From assembly GCA_026197075.1 (NCBI GenBank), contig JAPHQV010000025.1, positions 186,001 to 250,000 of the forward strand: a DNA stretch of 64,000 bases, given 5' to 3'. The first letter of the stretch is position 1, and every line of letters starts with the position of its first letter. The notes beneath the pieces are model-generated. The model was not told the origin of the DNA. It made no database searches and was given only the letters and a program-made list of their open reading frames with translations. This DNA is from Gammaproteobacteria bacterium. Lineage in GTDB: Bacteria; Pseudomonadota; Gammaproteobacteria; DSM-19610. Position numbers and translations under genes: made by a program. Shown piece by piece: positions 19,785 to 28,171 of this stretch.

Positions 19785-20568
19785 GGTGACACGCCTCCCG
19801 GGCTTGGGTCGCGGGCAGGAAGGGGCGCAATGCCGCGAGGAATTCCCGTGGATGGGACAGGAAGGGTGCGTGGCCGGCGCCCGCGATCAGGTCCAGTTGC
19901 GCGGTCGTCGCACGCGCGGCGCATGCTCGCGCCGCGGCCGGCGGGATCAGGGTGTCCCGTTCCCCCATGATGAACTGCAGCGGCAGGCTCATGTCCTCCA
20001 GTTCCGGGCGCAGGTCCGCATCGCGCAGGATGGCCAGCCCGGCAGCCAGCGCCACCGGGTCCGGCTCGCCATGGGCGAACAACTGGTGGCGCAAGGTGCG
20101 CAGGGTGTCACCGGCCGCCGTACTGCCGCGCACCTGCAGGGCCAGGAAACGGTTCAGGGTGGCGCGGTAATCCTGTTGCAGTTCGTCGAGGAATTGCGCC
20201 AGCACGGCGGCCGGCACCGCATGGGGCCAGTCGGGGGACTGCACGAAGCGCGGACTGCTGGCGACCAGGGTCAGGCTCGTGATGCACTCCGGTGCCGACT
20301 GCGCAACATGCAGGGCCAACTCGCCGCCCAGGGACCAGGCGATCCAGTGGGCCTGGGCTGGCGCGGCTTCGCGCAGCGCGCGGCTGGCGCTGTCCAGGTC
20401 GAAGCTTCCGCCCGGACTGCGGCCATGACCGGGCAGATCCACGGCGGTGACGCGGTAGTCCGCCTCCAGGGCCGTGCGCACACCCGACCAGATGGCGCCG
20501 CTCAGTCCCCAGCCGTGGACGAGGAACAGGTCGGGGCCGGTGCCGGTGGTTTCGGTGTAGAGTTTCAT
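19774..20568 (-). CDS. bioH: Pimeloyl-ACP methyl ester carboxylesterase
   Basis: A 264-residue alpha/beta hydrolase. The catalytic triad is visible as Ser79 in AWSLGG, Asp205 in GERDT and His233 in GAGHAPF, with the oxyanion-loop HGWGLSG near the N-terminus. BioH removes the methyl group from pimeloyl-ACP methyl ester, ending the chain-building phase started by BioC. It overlaps bioF by four bases (ATGA) and bioC by 11. Confidence 0.95.
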   Translation of the reverse strand: MKLYTETTGTGPDLFLVHGWGLSGAIWSGVRTALEADYRVTAVDLPGHGRSPGGSFDLDSASRALREAAPAQAHWIAWSLGGELALHVAQSAPECITSLTLVASSPRFVQSPDWPHAVPAAVLAQFLDELQQDYRATLNRFLALQVRGSTAAGDTLRTLRHQLFAHGEPDPVALAAGLAILRDADLRPELEDMSLPLQFIMGERDTLIPPAAARACAARATTAQLDLIAGAGHAPFLSHPREFLAALRPFLPATQAREACHHGG

Positions 20569-21722
20569 GGGCCTGGAATGATTTCTTCCAGCACCTCCAG
20601 TAACCGGTCCACCTGGCGCTCCTCGTGCAGGGCGGAGAAGGTGATGCGCAGCCGCGCCGTGCCGGCCGGAACCGTGGGTGGACGGATGGCGGTGACCAGG
20701 ATGCCGCGCGCCAGCAACTCTTCGCTCAGGCGCACGGCGGTAGCGGCATCGCCCACCAGCAGGGGCTGGATGGGGGTTCGTGAATCCAAGAGCTGCAGGC
20801 CCAGCTCATCCGCGCCTGCACGAAAGCGCGCCACCAGGGCACGGAGTTTTTCCCGTCGCCACTCTTCCGCACGCACGATGCGCAGTGACTCCAGGGTGGC
20901 CCAGGCCAGGGCCGGCGGCGTGGCGGTGGTGTAGACATAGGTGCGCGCCTGCTGGATGAGGGTCTCGATCAGCTCTTCGCTGCCCGCCACGAAGGCGCCG
21001 GCGGTGCCCAGGGCCTTGCCGAGGGTGCCCATCAGGATCGGCACATCTTTGATGCCCAGTCCGGCCGCGTCCAGAGAACCACGGCCCTGTTCGCCCAGCA
21101 CTCCGATGCCGTGGGCATCGTCCACCAGCAGCCAGGCGTCCTGTTGCCGGCAGTGTCGTGCCAGCTCCACCAGCGGGGCTGCGTCCCCGTCCATGCTGAA
21201 CACACCGTCGGTGGCCACCAGGCGTTCACCCTGGCCGGTGCCGGCGAGCTGGTCCGCCAGGCTGTCGGCATCGGCATGCCCGTAGCGGTGCAGCTTCGCC
21301 CCGCTCAGTTTGGCGGCATCGAGCAGGGAGGCATGGTTGTAGCGATCCTCGAAGACATGATCGTGGCGGCCGAGCAAGGCCTGCAGGATGCCGAGGTTGG
21401 CCATGTAGCCGGTGGAGAACAGCAGCGCGCGCGGTCGGCCGGTGAAGTCCGCCAAGGCTTCCTCGAGTTCGTGATGGGCGCGGCTGTGGCCGGAAATCAG
21501 GTGGGCGGCACCGCTGCCCACGCCGAAGCGTTCGGCGCCGTCCTTCAGTGTCGCCACCAGGCGCGGGTCACTGGCAAGACCGAGGTAGTCGTTGCTGCAG
21601 AAGCTGAGTACCGTTTGGCCGTCCAGCGTCAGTTCCACGCCCTGCGGGCCGTCCACCGTGCGCCGTCTCCGGTACAGCTGGTCGGCCTGGCGCTGGGCGA
21701 GGGCGGTGGCGAGGTCCTGCAT
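20565..21722 (-). CDS. bioF: 8-amino-7-oxononanoate synthase
   Basis: A 385-residue PLP enzyme that condenses pimeloyl-ACP with alanine. Landmarks are [10 protein letters not shown] at 41-50, [10 protein letters not shown] at 201-210 and the PLP lysine Lys236 in GTLGKALG. The start at 21722 gives the standard length; the frame is open upstream into bioB but lacks BioF features there. It lies 13 bases after bioB. Confidence 0.96.
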   Translation of the reverse strand: MQDLATALAQRQADQLYRRRRTVDGPQGVELTLDGQTVLSFCSNDYLGLASDPRLVATLKDGAERFGVGSGAAHLISGHSRAHHELEEALADFTGRPRALLFSTGYMANLGILQALLGRHDHVFEDRYNHASLLDAAKLSGAKLHRYGHADADSLADQLAGTGQGERLVATDGVFSMDGDAAPLVELARHCRQQDAWLLVDDAHGIGVLGEQGRGSLDAAGLGIKDVPILMGTLGKALGTAGAFVAGSEELIETLIQQARTYVYTTATPPALAWATLESLRIVRAEEWRREKLRALVARFRAGADELGLQLLDSRTPIQPLLVGDAATAVRLSEELLARGILVTAIRPPTVPAGTARLRITFSALHEERQVDRLLEVLEEIIPGP

Positions 21723-21735
21723 GGTGCAAGGACTC

Positions 21736-22713
21736 CTAGACGGGATGGATGCCGAGGCGATCGAACAGGGCAAGATCCCGTTCCGTGTCGGGGTTGCCGG
21801 TGGTGAGCAGCTTCTCGCCATAGAAGATGGAATTGGCGCCGGCGAAGAAACACAGGGCCTGCATCTCGTCGCTCATTTCGCTGCGCCCGGCGGACAGGCG
21901 CACATGGGAGCGCGGCATCAGGATACGGGCGATGGCCACGGTGCGCACGAACTCGAAGGGATCCAGTTCTGCCACCTCACCCAGGGGCGTGCCCGGCACG
22001 CGCACCAGCTGGTTGATGGGCACGCTTTCGGGGTGGCGCGGTTCGTTGACCAGGGCGCGCAGGAAGGAGGCGCGGTCGGCGCGGGTCTCGCCCATGCCGA
22101 GGATGCCGCCGGAGCAGACATGGATGCCGGCGTTGCGCACATGCTCCAGGGTGTCGAGGCGGTCCTGGAAGCTGCGGGTGCCGATGATGGTGCCGTAGAA
22201 CTCCGGCGAGGTGTCCAGGTTGTGGTTGTAGTAGTCCAGCCCGGCCTCCTTCAGTTGCGCGGCCTGGTCCTGGTCGAGCATGCCCAGGGTGGCGCAGGTC
22301 TCCAGACCCAGCTCACGTACCTCGCGCACCATGTCCAGCACGCGCTCGAAGTTCCGGCCCCTGGGATTGCGCCAGGCGGCACCCATGCAGAAGCGGCTGG
22401 CGCCGGCCTCCTTGGCGGCGCGGGCGGCGTCCAGCACCTCCTGCATCTTGAGCAGTGCTTCCGGTTCCAGGTCGGTGTTGTGGTGCACGCTCTGGGAGCA
22501 GTACTTGCAGTCCTCGGGGCAGCCGCCGGTCTTGATGCTGAGCAGGGTGCTCACCTGCACGGCGTTGGGATCGAAGTTCGCCCGGTGTGCCGTGTGGGCG
22601 CGGTGCAGCAGGTCGTTGAAGGGCAGTGCGAACAGGGCCAGGATCTCGTCCCGGGTCCAGTCGTGGCGCAGTTCGTCCTGCGGCTGTTTCGCCAGCGGCG
22701 CGGGGTTACTCAT
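21736..22713 (-). CDS. bioB: Biotin synthase
   Basis: A 325-residue radical SAM enzyme that inserts sulfur into dethiobiotin. The 4Fe-4S cluster motif is Cys65-x3-Cys69-x2-Cys72 in [12 protein letters not shown]. Other family landmarks are [20 protein letters not shown] and [10 protein letters not shown]. It depends on Fe-S supply such as the suf system in this window. It overlaps the upstream membrane protein gene by eight bases. Confidence 0.97.
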   Translation of the reverse strand: MSNPAPLAKQPQDELRHDWTRDEILALFALPFNDLLHRAHTAHRANFDPNAVQVSTLLSIKTGGCPEDCKYCSQSVHHNTDLEPEALLKMQEVLDAARAAKEAGASRFCMGAAWRNPRGRNFERVLDMVREVRELGLETCATLGMLDQDQAAQLKEAGLDYYNHNLDTSPEFYGTIIGTRSFQDRLDTLEHVRNAGIHVCSGGILGMGETRADRASFLRALVNEPRHPESVPINQLVRVPGTPLGEVAELDPFEFVRTVAIARILMPRSHVRLSAGRSEMSDEMQALCFFAGANSIFYGEKLLTTGNPDTERDLALFDRLGIHPV

Positions 22714-23116
22714 GGTGGGGTTCCTCTATGTTCACTTCCATATCGAGCCATTCATCGCGGGCGATGCGCACCAGGTCGAGGATCGACCAGGGGATCAGCA
22801 CCAGGGCGGCGGCGCCCCAGGCGATGAGGTAGTAGCGCAGGCCGCTGCCGGGAATGAAAGTGGCGGCGGCCACGAAGAAACCGGTGATGCCATAGAAACG
22901 GTAGGCCGCCTGCTGGGTGTAGTGGCCGACTTTCTCATTGGGATGGTGGCGGTTCATGGCATACACCAGCATGGACACGCCCACCCACAGGATGCCCAGG
23001 GGCACGGGCAGCAGGATGGCGAGGATATTGCCGTAATTGAACAGGGCGGCGGCGGCGCGGGCGCGGCGCCCGGTGCACAGGTGGGTGGCCGGTACGGCGG
23101 ACAGGGAATCGGACAT
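22706..23116 (-). CDS. Membrane protein of unknown function, first gene of the biotin operon
   Basis: A 136-residue protein with about three hydrophobic segments (roughly 28-53, 72-88 and 94-112) and an acidic C-terminus ending in EEPHHE. I do not recognise the family. It overlaps bioB by eight bases and lies directly after a BirA-type operator and promoter, so it should be expressed with biotin synthesis. It does not look like BioY or another known biotin transporter. A role in biotin metabolism is inferred from position only. Confidence 0.75.
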   Translation of the reverse strand: MSDSLSAVPATHLCTGRRARAAAALFNYGNILAILLPVPLGILWVGVSMLVYAMNRHHPNEKVGHYTQQAAYRFYGITGFFVAAATFIPGSGLRYYLIAWGAAALVLIPWSILDLVRIARDEWLDMEVNIEEPHHE

Positions 23117-23155
23117 GAAACAAGGACCTGGGCTACAATACGGAACGGACAGGGC

Positions 23156-23184
23156 ATCATGGCGTGGCGCCGGAACACTGTCAA
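23156..23184 (-). promoter_or_regulatory. Sigma70 promoter of the biotin operon
   Basis: Read on the minus strand: TTGACA (plus coordinates 23179-23184), a 17-base spacer and CATGAT (23156-23161). It points into the unknown membrane gene and bioB, with a leader of about 33 bases. The -35 hexamer lies inside one half of the BirA-type operator, so operator occupancy would block RNA polymerase. Confidence 0.7.
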
Positions 23185-23210
23185 CCGGAAAGGATTCCGA
23201 TGGTTTACAA
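23178..23210. promoter_or_regulatory. BirA-type biotin operator
   Basis: CTGTCAACC (23178-23186), 15 bases, then GGTTTACAA (23202-23210). The known BirA consensus is TTGTAAACC-N14/15-GGTTTACAA; here the right half is perfect and the left matches seven of nine, with correct spacing. One half covers the -35 of the bio promoter and the other overlaps the comF start codon. Biotinoyl-5'-AMP-bound BirA is the expected repressor; birA itself is not in this window. Confidence 0.8.
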
Positions 23211-23916
23211 CTGGCTAAACAAGCTACAGGACACGCTGTTCCCGCCGCGCTGTCGGCTGTGTGGCGGTGCCGGGGCGGGACGCCGGGACCTCTGCCCCGG
23301 CTGCCATGCCGACCTGCCCTGGCTGGGGGCGGCCTGTGTGCGCTGCGCCCTGCCGCTGGCCAGCGACGGCCAGCTGTGTGGCCACTGCCAGCAGCAGCCC
23401 CCGGCCTTCGACCGGGTGATCGCCCCCTTCCGCTATGCCCCGCCCCTCGATTACCTGGTTCAGCGCCTCAAGTTCCACCAGGACCTGGCCATGGGCCGGC
23501 TGCTGGGCCAGTTGCTGGCGGAGACGCTGGCGACCCTGGACGGCCCGCGACCGGCGGTCATCCTGCCCGTGCCCCTGCATCGTCGCCGCCTGGCGGAACG
23601 CGGCTTCAACCAGGCCCTGGAGATCGGCCGCCCGCTGCGTGACACCCTGGGCATCCCTCTGGAGCCAGGCCTGGCACAACGGGTGCGGCCCACCGAGACC
23701 CAGTCGCGTCTGCCGGCGCGGCAACGCCAGCGCAACCTGCGGCGCGCCTATGCCCTGGGTGCGGCCCCGCTGCCGGACCACATCGCCATCCTCGATGACG
23801 TGATGACCACCGGCACCACGGTGAACGAATTGGCGCGGCTGCTCAAGGGCGCCGGCGTGACGCGGGTGGAAGTCTGGGTGCTGGCGCGCACAGGTACTCA
23901 GGAAGACGGTGGATAA
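23200..23916 (+). CDS. comF: ComF family phosphoribosyltransferase-like protein
   Basis: A 238-residue protein with N-terminal zinc-ribbon CxxC pairs (Cys18/21, 32/35, 46/49, 60/63) and a C-terminal PRTase domain with the PRPP-binding stretch AILDDVMTTGTT. ComF/GntX proteins are linked to uptake of transforming DNA, though the reaction is not known. AAGGA lies before the ATG at 23200. It diverges from the biotin operon, a common arrangement in gammaproteobacteria, and its first codons lie within the BirA-type operator. Confidence 0.92.
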   Translation: MVYNWLNKLQDTLFPPRCRLCGGAGAGRRDLCPGCHADLPWLGAACVRCALPLASDGQLCGHCQQQPPAFDRVIAPFRYAPPLDYLVQRLKFHQDLAMGRLLGQLLAETLATLDGPRPAVILPVPLHRRRLAERGFNQALEIGRPLRDTLGIPLEPGLAQRVRPTETQSRLPARQRQRNLRRAYALGAAPLPDHIAILDDVMTTGTTVNELARLLKGAGVTRVEVWVLARTGTQEDGG

Positions 23917-23917
23917 T

Positions 23918-23980
23918 CCGTCATTGCGAGCGCAGCGAAGCAATCTTTGCGGGATTGCTTGGCTGCGCTCGCAATGACGG
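23918..23980. repeat. Dispersed palindromic repeat, CGTCATTGCG type
   Basis: A 63-base element starting CCGTCATTGCGAGCGCAGCG and ending with its inverted copy, CGCTCGCAATGACGG, with an inner AAGCAATC/GATTGCTT pairing. This element type recurs in many bacterial genomes. It lies between the converging comF and ubiA genes, two bases after the comF stop, and may end both transcripts. Confidence 0.85.
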
Positions 23981-23996
23981 AGGGTTACTGGGAGAA

Positions 23997-24869
23997 CTAG
24001 CCCGCCCGCGCCAGGTAATCGAGAAAAATCCCCGCAAACACTGCCGCCCCGAACCAGTTGTTGTTGAGGAAGGCCTGGAAACACTGGGCCGGGGCGCGGT
24101 CGCGGATGAGGTATTGCTGGTAGACCATGAGCGCGGTGCCGACCAGCAGACTGAAGTGGTAGTAGAGACCGAGCTCGGCGTTGTGGCCCACCAGCAGCAG
24201 GGCCAGCAGCAGCATGACCTGCAGGATGCCGATGATCAGCCGGTCCGCCGAGCCGAACAGGATGGCGGTGGATTTGACCCCGATCTTGAGGTCGTCGGCG
24301 CGGTCCACCATGCCGTACTGGGTGTCGTATACCGTGGCCCAGATCACGTTGGTGATGAACAGCAGCCAGGCGACGCGGGTCAGCTCGCCGGCCTGGGCGG
24401 CGAAGGCCATGATGATGGCCCAGCCAAAGGCGGCACCCAGGTAGACCTGGGGCAGCTGGGTGTAGCGCTTCATGAAGGGATAGCTGGCGGCCAGCAGCAC
24501 ACCCACCAGGGACAGGGCGATGGTGAACCAGTTCATGAGTAGCACCAGCGCGAAGGAGACCGCGCACAGCACCGCGAACAGGATCAGCGCCTCGCGTTCG
24601 CTCACCCGGCCGGCGGCGATGGGCCGGTCTTTCGTGCGCGCCACGTGGGGGTCGAAATGGCGGTCGGCATAATCATTGATGACACAGCCCGCCGAGCGCA
24701 TCAGCACCACGCCGGCGACGAATACGAACAGCACCAGCGGATCGGGCCAGCCGCCGGCGGCGATCCACAGGGCCCACAGGGTGGGCCACAGCAGCAGCAG
24801 GATGCCGATGGGGCGGTGCAGCCGCATCAGCCGGGCGTACTGGATCCATTGCTGGCGGGGAAGGGTCAT
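23997..24869 (-). CDS. ubiA: 4-hydroxybenzoate polyprenyltransferase
   Basis: A 290-residue integral membrane prenyltransferase with about eight helices. The first Asp-rich site is [19 protein letters not shown] and the second is [12 protein letters not shown]. UbiA attaches the polyprenyl tail to 4-hydroxybenzoate in ubiquinone synthesis. The partner enzyme UbiC is encoded about 2.6 kb away (27495-28121), separated by gndA and zwf. Ubiquinone use fits a proteobacterium. Confidence 0.96.
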   Translation of the reverse strand: MTLPRQQWIQYARLMRLHRPIGILLLLWPTLWALWIAAGGWPDPLVLFVFVAGVVLMRSAGCVINDYADRHFDPHVARTKDRPIAAGRVSEREALILFAVLCAVSFALVLLMNWFTIALSLVGVLLAASYPFMKRYTQLPQVYLGAAFGWAIIMAFAAQAGELTRVAWLLFITNVIWATVYDTQYGMVDRADDLKIGVKSTAILFGSADRLIIGILQVMLLLALLLVGHNAELGLYYHFSLLVGTALMVYQQYLIRDRAPAQCFQAFLNNNWFGAAVFAGIFLDYLARAG

Positions 24870-24911
24870 GAGGACGACATTTCAGCACAAAACCCGGACT
24901 CAAACCTAGAC

Positions 24912-24929
24912 TTGACACTATCATTGACA
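24912..24929 (+). promoter_or_regulatory. Tandem TTGACA hexamers upstream of gndA
   Basis: Two TTGACA hexamers (24912-24917 and 24924-24929) are separated by CTATCA in the 174-base gap between ubiA and gndA. Each is a perfect sigma70 -35, but no convincing -10 lies 16-18 bases downstream of either. They could be alternative -35 elements or a direct-repeat regulator site. Confidence 0.3.
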
Positions 24930-25043
24930 GCGAAAAGCACGCTATCGTTGGCCGGGAGGCAACCTTGTGCGCATGCCCCTCGGCATAGGACTGGTTGTCG
25001 GTGACTCGGAACCATACCTGGAATCCTGCTTGGAGAGCCGTCT

Positions 25044-25976
25044 ATGAAACTGGCCATGATTGGTCTGGGGAAAATGGGCGCCAATATGGCGCGACGATTG
25101 GCACGCGACCGGCATGAAATCCTCGCCTATGACCTGGATGCCCAGGCCGCGGCCGGCCTGCAGCGGGAAATGCCGGGTATCACGGCCATCGCCAGCCTGG
25201 CGGAACTGGTACAGGCCCTGCCCAGGCCGCGCGCCATCTGGCTGATGGTGCCACACCAGTTCGTGGACGACAGTATCGCGCAATTGCTGGCCGCCGGTGT
25301 CGATGCCGGCGACCTGATCATCGACGGCGGTAATTCCAACTACAAGCAGAGCCAAAGACGAGCGCAACAACTGCTGGAGCAGGGTGTGCACTTCGTGGAT
25401 GCCGGGACCTCGGGCGGTGTCTGGGGGCTGGAGAACGGTTACAGCATGATGGTCGGCGGCAGTGACGAGGCCGTGGCCATGATCCGGCCGGCCCTGGAGA
25501 CGCTGGCGCCGACCCCCGCCAGCGGCTGGGGGCATGTCGGGCCCGCGGGTGCCGGGCATTATGTGAAGATGGTCCATAACGGCATCGAATACGGCATGAT
25601 GCAGGCCTTCGCCGAGGGCTTCGAACTCATGGAATCCAGGAAGGAACTGGAGCTGGACATGCACCAGATCGCCGGCATCTGGCAGCATGGCAGTGTCGTG
25701 CGCTCCTGGCTGCTGGACTTGATCGCGGACGCCCTGGCCGATACGGGCGCGGTGGAACGACTGAGCGATTACGTGGAAGATTCCGGCGAAGGTCGCTGGA
25801 CCATCGAGGACGCCATCGAAAACGCGGTCCCCACACCGGTATTGAGCCTGGCCCTGCAAATGCGCTTTCGCAGCCGGCAATCACCTTCCTACGCCGGCAA
25901 GCTGCTCAATGCCATGCGCGCGGGCTTTGGCGGACACGGTATCCGCCAGTCAAAAATCCTCGGGAAGGACGAATGA
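25044..25976 (+). CDS. gndA: 6-phosphogluconate dehydrogenase, short NAD-type
   Basis: A 310-residue decarboxylating 6-phosphogluconate dehydrogenase of the short class (about 300 rather than 470 residues), often NAD-dependent. The Rossmann motif is GLGKMGANMARRL at 7-19; GGNSNY is at 95-100, and Lys175 and Glu182 in HYVKMVHNGIEYG are the catalytic pair. It makes ribulose-5-phosphate and CO2. The stop overlaps the zwf start by four bases, so both oxidative steps of the pentose phosphate pathway are coupled. No pgl gene is present between them. Confidence 0.93.
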   Translation: MKLAMIGLGKMGANMARRLARDRHEILAYDLDAQAAAGLQREMPGITAIASLAELVQALPRPRAIWLMVPHQFVDDSIAQLLAAGVDAGDLIIDGGNSNYKQSQRRAQQLLEQGVHFVDAGTSGGVWGLENGYSMMVGGSDEAVAMIRPALETLAPTPASGWGHVGPAGAGHYVKMVHNGIEYGMMQAFAEGFELMESRKELELDMHQIAGIWQHGSVVRSWLLDLIADALADTGAVERLSDYVEDSGEGRWTIEDAIENAVPTPVLSLALQMRFRSRQSPSYAGKLLNAMRAGFGGHGIRQSKILGKDE

Positions 25977-27472
25977 TGTCCAGCAAAGACAACCCGAGCC
26001 CGCGCGGCGAAAGCACCGAACCGACGAACATCGTGATCTTTGGCGCCACCGGCGACCTGACCAAGCGCAAGCTCATGCCGGCCCTGATCAAGATGGTCGA
26101 ATATGGCCTGGTTCACCCGCAGAGTCGCATCATCGGCGTCGCCAACAACAACACGGAAGCGGAATGGCGCGACCTGGTCAAGGAGAGCCTGGATAAATAC
26201 CTTGATGATGGCGCCATGAGCGAAGCACGCTGGCGATCGTTTTCCGCGATGCTCAAGATGGTCCCCGGTGATCTCGCCGATGAGGATACCTATGTGCGGC
26301 TGGCGGAATCCATCGAGACCCTGGGTGGCAGGAAGAATGCGATGTTTTATTGCGCGATTCCGCCCCAGTGGTATCCCGCGGTCACCCGCGGTCTGCTGCA
26401 GGCCGGTCTGGTCAAGGAGCAGGAAGGCTTTCGTCGCATCGTCATCGAAAAGCCATTCGGCATGAACCTGCAGAGCGCCCGGGAGCTGAACGGGGAATTG
26501 CAATCGGCATTCGATGAATCACAGATCTATCGAATCGACCACTACCTCGGCAAGGAGAGCGTGCAGAACCTGCTGGTGTACCGCTTTGCCAACAGCATCA
26601 TGGAACCGTTGTGGAATCGTAACTACATCGATCATATCCAGATTTCCGCCGCGGAGACCCTGGGCATGGAGTACCGGGCGAAATACTACGAAAATTCCGG
26701 TGCCCTGCGTGACATGATTCAGAGCCACTTGATGCAGGTCATGACCCTGGTGGCCATGGAGCCACCCGTGGAGTTTACCGCCAACGCGGTGCGCGATGAA
26801 AAGATCAAGGTACTGCGTGCCATTCGCGCCATTGCTCCCGAGAATATCGACAGAATGGCCGTGGGCGCGCAATACGCCTCCGGCGTGGTCGATGAGGAAA
26901 AGGTGCCGGCCTATGTGGCGGAACAGGATGCGTCTCCGGATTCCGCCACGGAAACCTTCGCCGCCGTGCGCTTCTATATCGATAACTGGCGCTGGCAGGG
27001 AGTGCCGTTCATTCTGTGGACCGGCAAGCGCATGAAAAGGCGCGCCTCGGAGGTCATGATCCGCTTCCGCGTGCCGCCCTTCAACCTGTTCGACAGCCAT
27101 GCGTCGCCGCCCAAGGCCAATGCCCTGGTCTTCAGACTCCAACCCGATGAAGGTATCGTGCTGCGCATGAACGCCAAGATGCCCGGCCTGACCACGGACG
27201 TGCAGCGCATGGTGATGCGCGCGCCCTACGCGCGCGATGACATGTATGTGCCAGAGGCCTATGAAACCCTCCTGCAGGACGTGCTGCTGGGGGATGCCAC
27301 CTTGTTTTCACGCGCCGACGAAGTGGAGGAGTCCTGGGAGATCGTCGAGCCGATCCTCGAAAAATGGAAAGACCGCTTTTCCATCAGTCGCTATCGCGCG
27401 GGCACCTGGGATGTACCGGAGATGGACCATTTGCTGGAGGGCTGCGTCGGCGGCTGGCACAAGCCCACCTGA
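25973..27472 (+). CDS. zwf: Glucose-6-phosphate 1-dehydrogenase
   Basis: A 499-residue G6PDH with the NADP-binding GATGDLTKRK at 24-33 and the substrate/catalytic signature RIDHYLGKE at 187-195. It oxidises glucose-6-phosphate to 6-phosphogluconolactone and supplies NADPH. The ATG at 25973 overlaps the gndA stop; the very next codon is also ATG (25976) and sits better relative to the AAGGA upstream. It converges with ubiC across only 22 bases. Confidence 0.96.
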   Translation: MMSSKDNPSPRGESTEPTNIVIFGATGDLTKRKLMPALIKMVEYGLVHPQSRIIGVANNNTEAEWRDLVKESLDKYLDDGAMSEARWRSFSAMLKMVPGDLADEDTYVRLAESIETLGGRKNAMFYCAIPPQWYPAVTRGLLQAGLVKEQEGFRRIVIEKPFGMNLQSARELNGELQSAFDESQIYRIDHYLGKESVQNLLVYRFANSIMEPLWNRNYIDHIQISAAETLGMEYRAKYYENSGALRDMIQSHLMQVMTLVAMEPPVEFTANAVRDEKIKVLRAIRAIAPENIDRMAVGAQYASGVVDEEKVPAYVAEQDASPDSATETFAAVRFYIDNWRWQGVPFILWTGKRMKRRASEVMIRFRVPPFNLFDSHASPPKANALVFRLQPDEGIVLRMNAKMPGLTTDVQRMVMRAPYARDDMYVPEAYETLLQDVLLGDATLFSRADEVEESWEIVEPILEKWKDRFSISRYRAGTWDVPEMDHLLEGCVGGWHKPT

Positions 27473-27494
27473 GCGGGTTCTCCGGCTGGATCGA

Positions 27495-28121
27495 TCAGCG
27501 CCCGTCGTGCACCATCAGCCCGTGACGTTCACGCGGCAGGTCCGGCAGGAAGATCTCCGCCACCAGCAGCGGCTTGCCCGCCAGCCGGAACACCGAGCGA
27601 CGGCCCCAGATTTCCCGCGGACGGGTACGCCGGTCGCGACACGCCGCCTCGTACAGGGGCTGGCCGCGCAGGATGCGCGCTACCTGCACCGGCCCGCGCC
27701 GCATGCCGGGGTCGGCGAACAGCACCGCGCCCAGGGGTCGGTTGCCCAGATGGGCCAGGCGGCGCTGGCGCCCGGTAAGGGTGGCGTGGGGAATGACGGT
27801 ACGGGCGTATACCCACACCTGCTGGTCGCAGCGCAGCTGCACCTGGCGGATCAACGCGCGCTCATTGGCGCGCATGCCCAGGGCGGCGATCTCGTCCCGG
27901 CGTGGCCGTCCCCAACCCTGTTCCAGCACCCGTACCCGGAAAGCACCGTCGCAGGCCAGTTGGATGCGGCGGGTGAGGGAGGCGGTGTCCAGCAGCCAGT
28001 CCAACAAGCCCTCCGGCACCTGGCTGCGCAGCACCTGGCGCGCAGGTTTCCAACGCAGACGGTAGACGAGCGTGTTGTTGGCGCGGGGACGGTTCAAGGG
28101 AATGTCATCTATTGTTGCCAC
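27495..28121 (-). CDS. ubiC: Chorismate pyruvate-lyase
   Basis: A 208-residue protein matching the UbiC family: the LTRRIQLACDGAFRVRVLEQG region, VWVYARTVIP, a GNRPLGAVLF stretch and the C-terminal RRSVFRL...LLVAEIFLP. UbiC splits chorismate into pyruvate and 4-hydroxybenzoate, the substrate of UbiA encoded nearby. It follows recG by 50 bases in the same direction. Confidence 0.93.
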   Translation of the reverse strand: MATIDDIPLNRPRANNTLVYRLRWKPARQVLRSQVPEGLLDWLLDTASLTRRIQLACDGAFRVRVLEQGWGRPRRDEIAALGMRANERALIRQVQLRCDQQVWVYARTVIPHATLTGRQRRLAHLGNRPLGAVLFADPGMRRGPVQVARILRGQPLYEAACRDRRTRPREIWGRRSVFRLAGKPLLVAEIFLPDLPRERHGLMVHDGR

Positions 28122-28171
28122 AATGGGGTGGGATTATCGCACAGGCGTGATCAGCAGGACTCGAGGCAGGT

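Noticed and set aside
23916-24567. Minus-strand frame running from ubiA into comF through the palindromic repeat
   Set aside because: Its middle is a translated copy of the CGTCATTGCG repeat, and the ends are antisense or out-of-frame to ubiA and comF.
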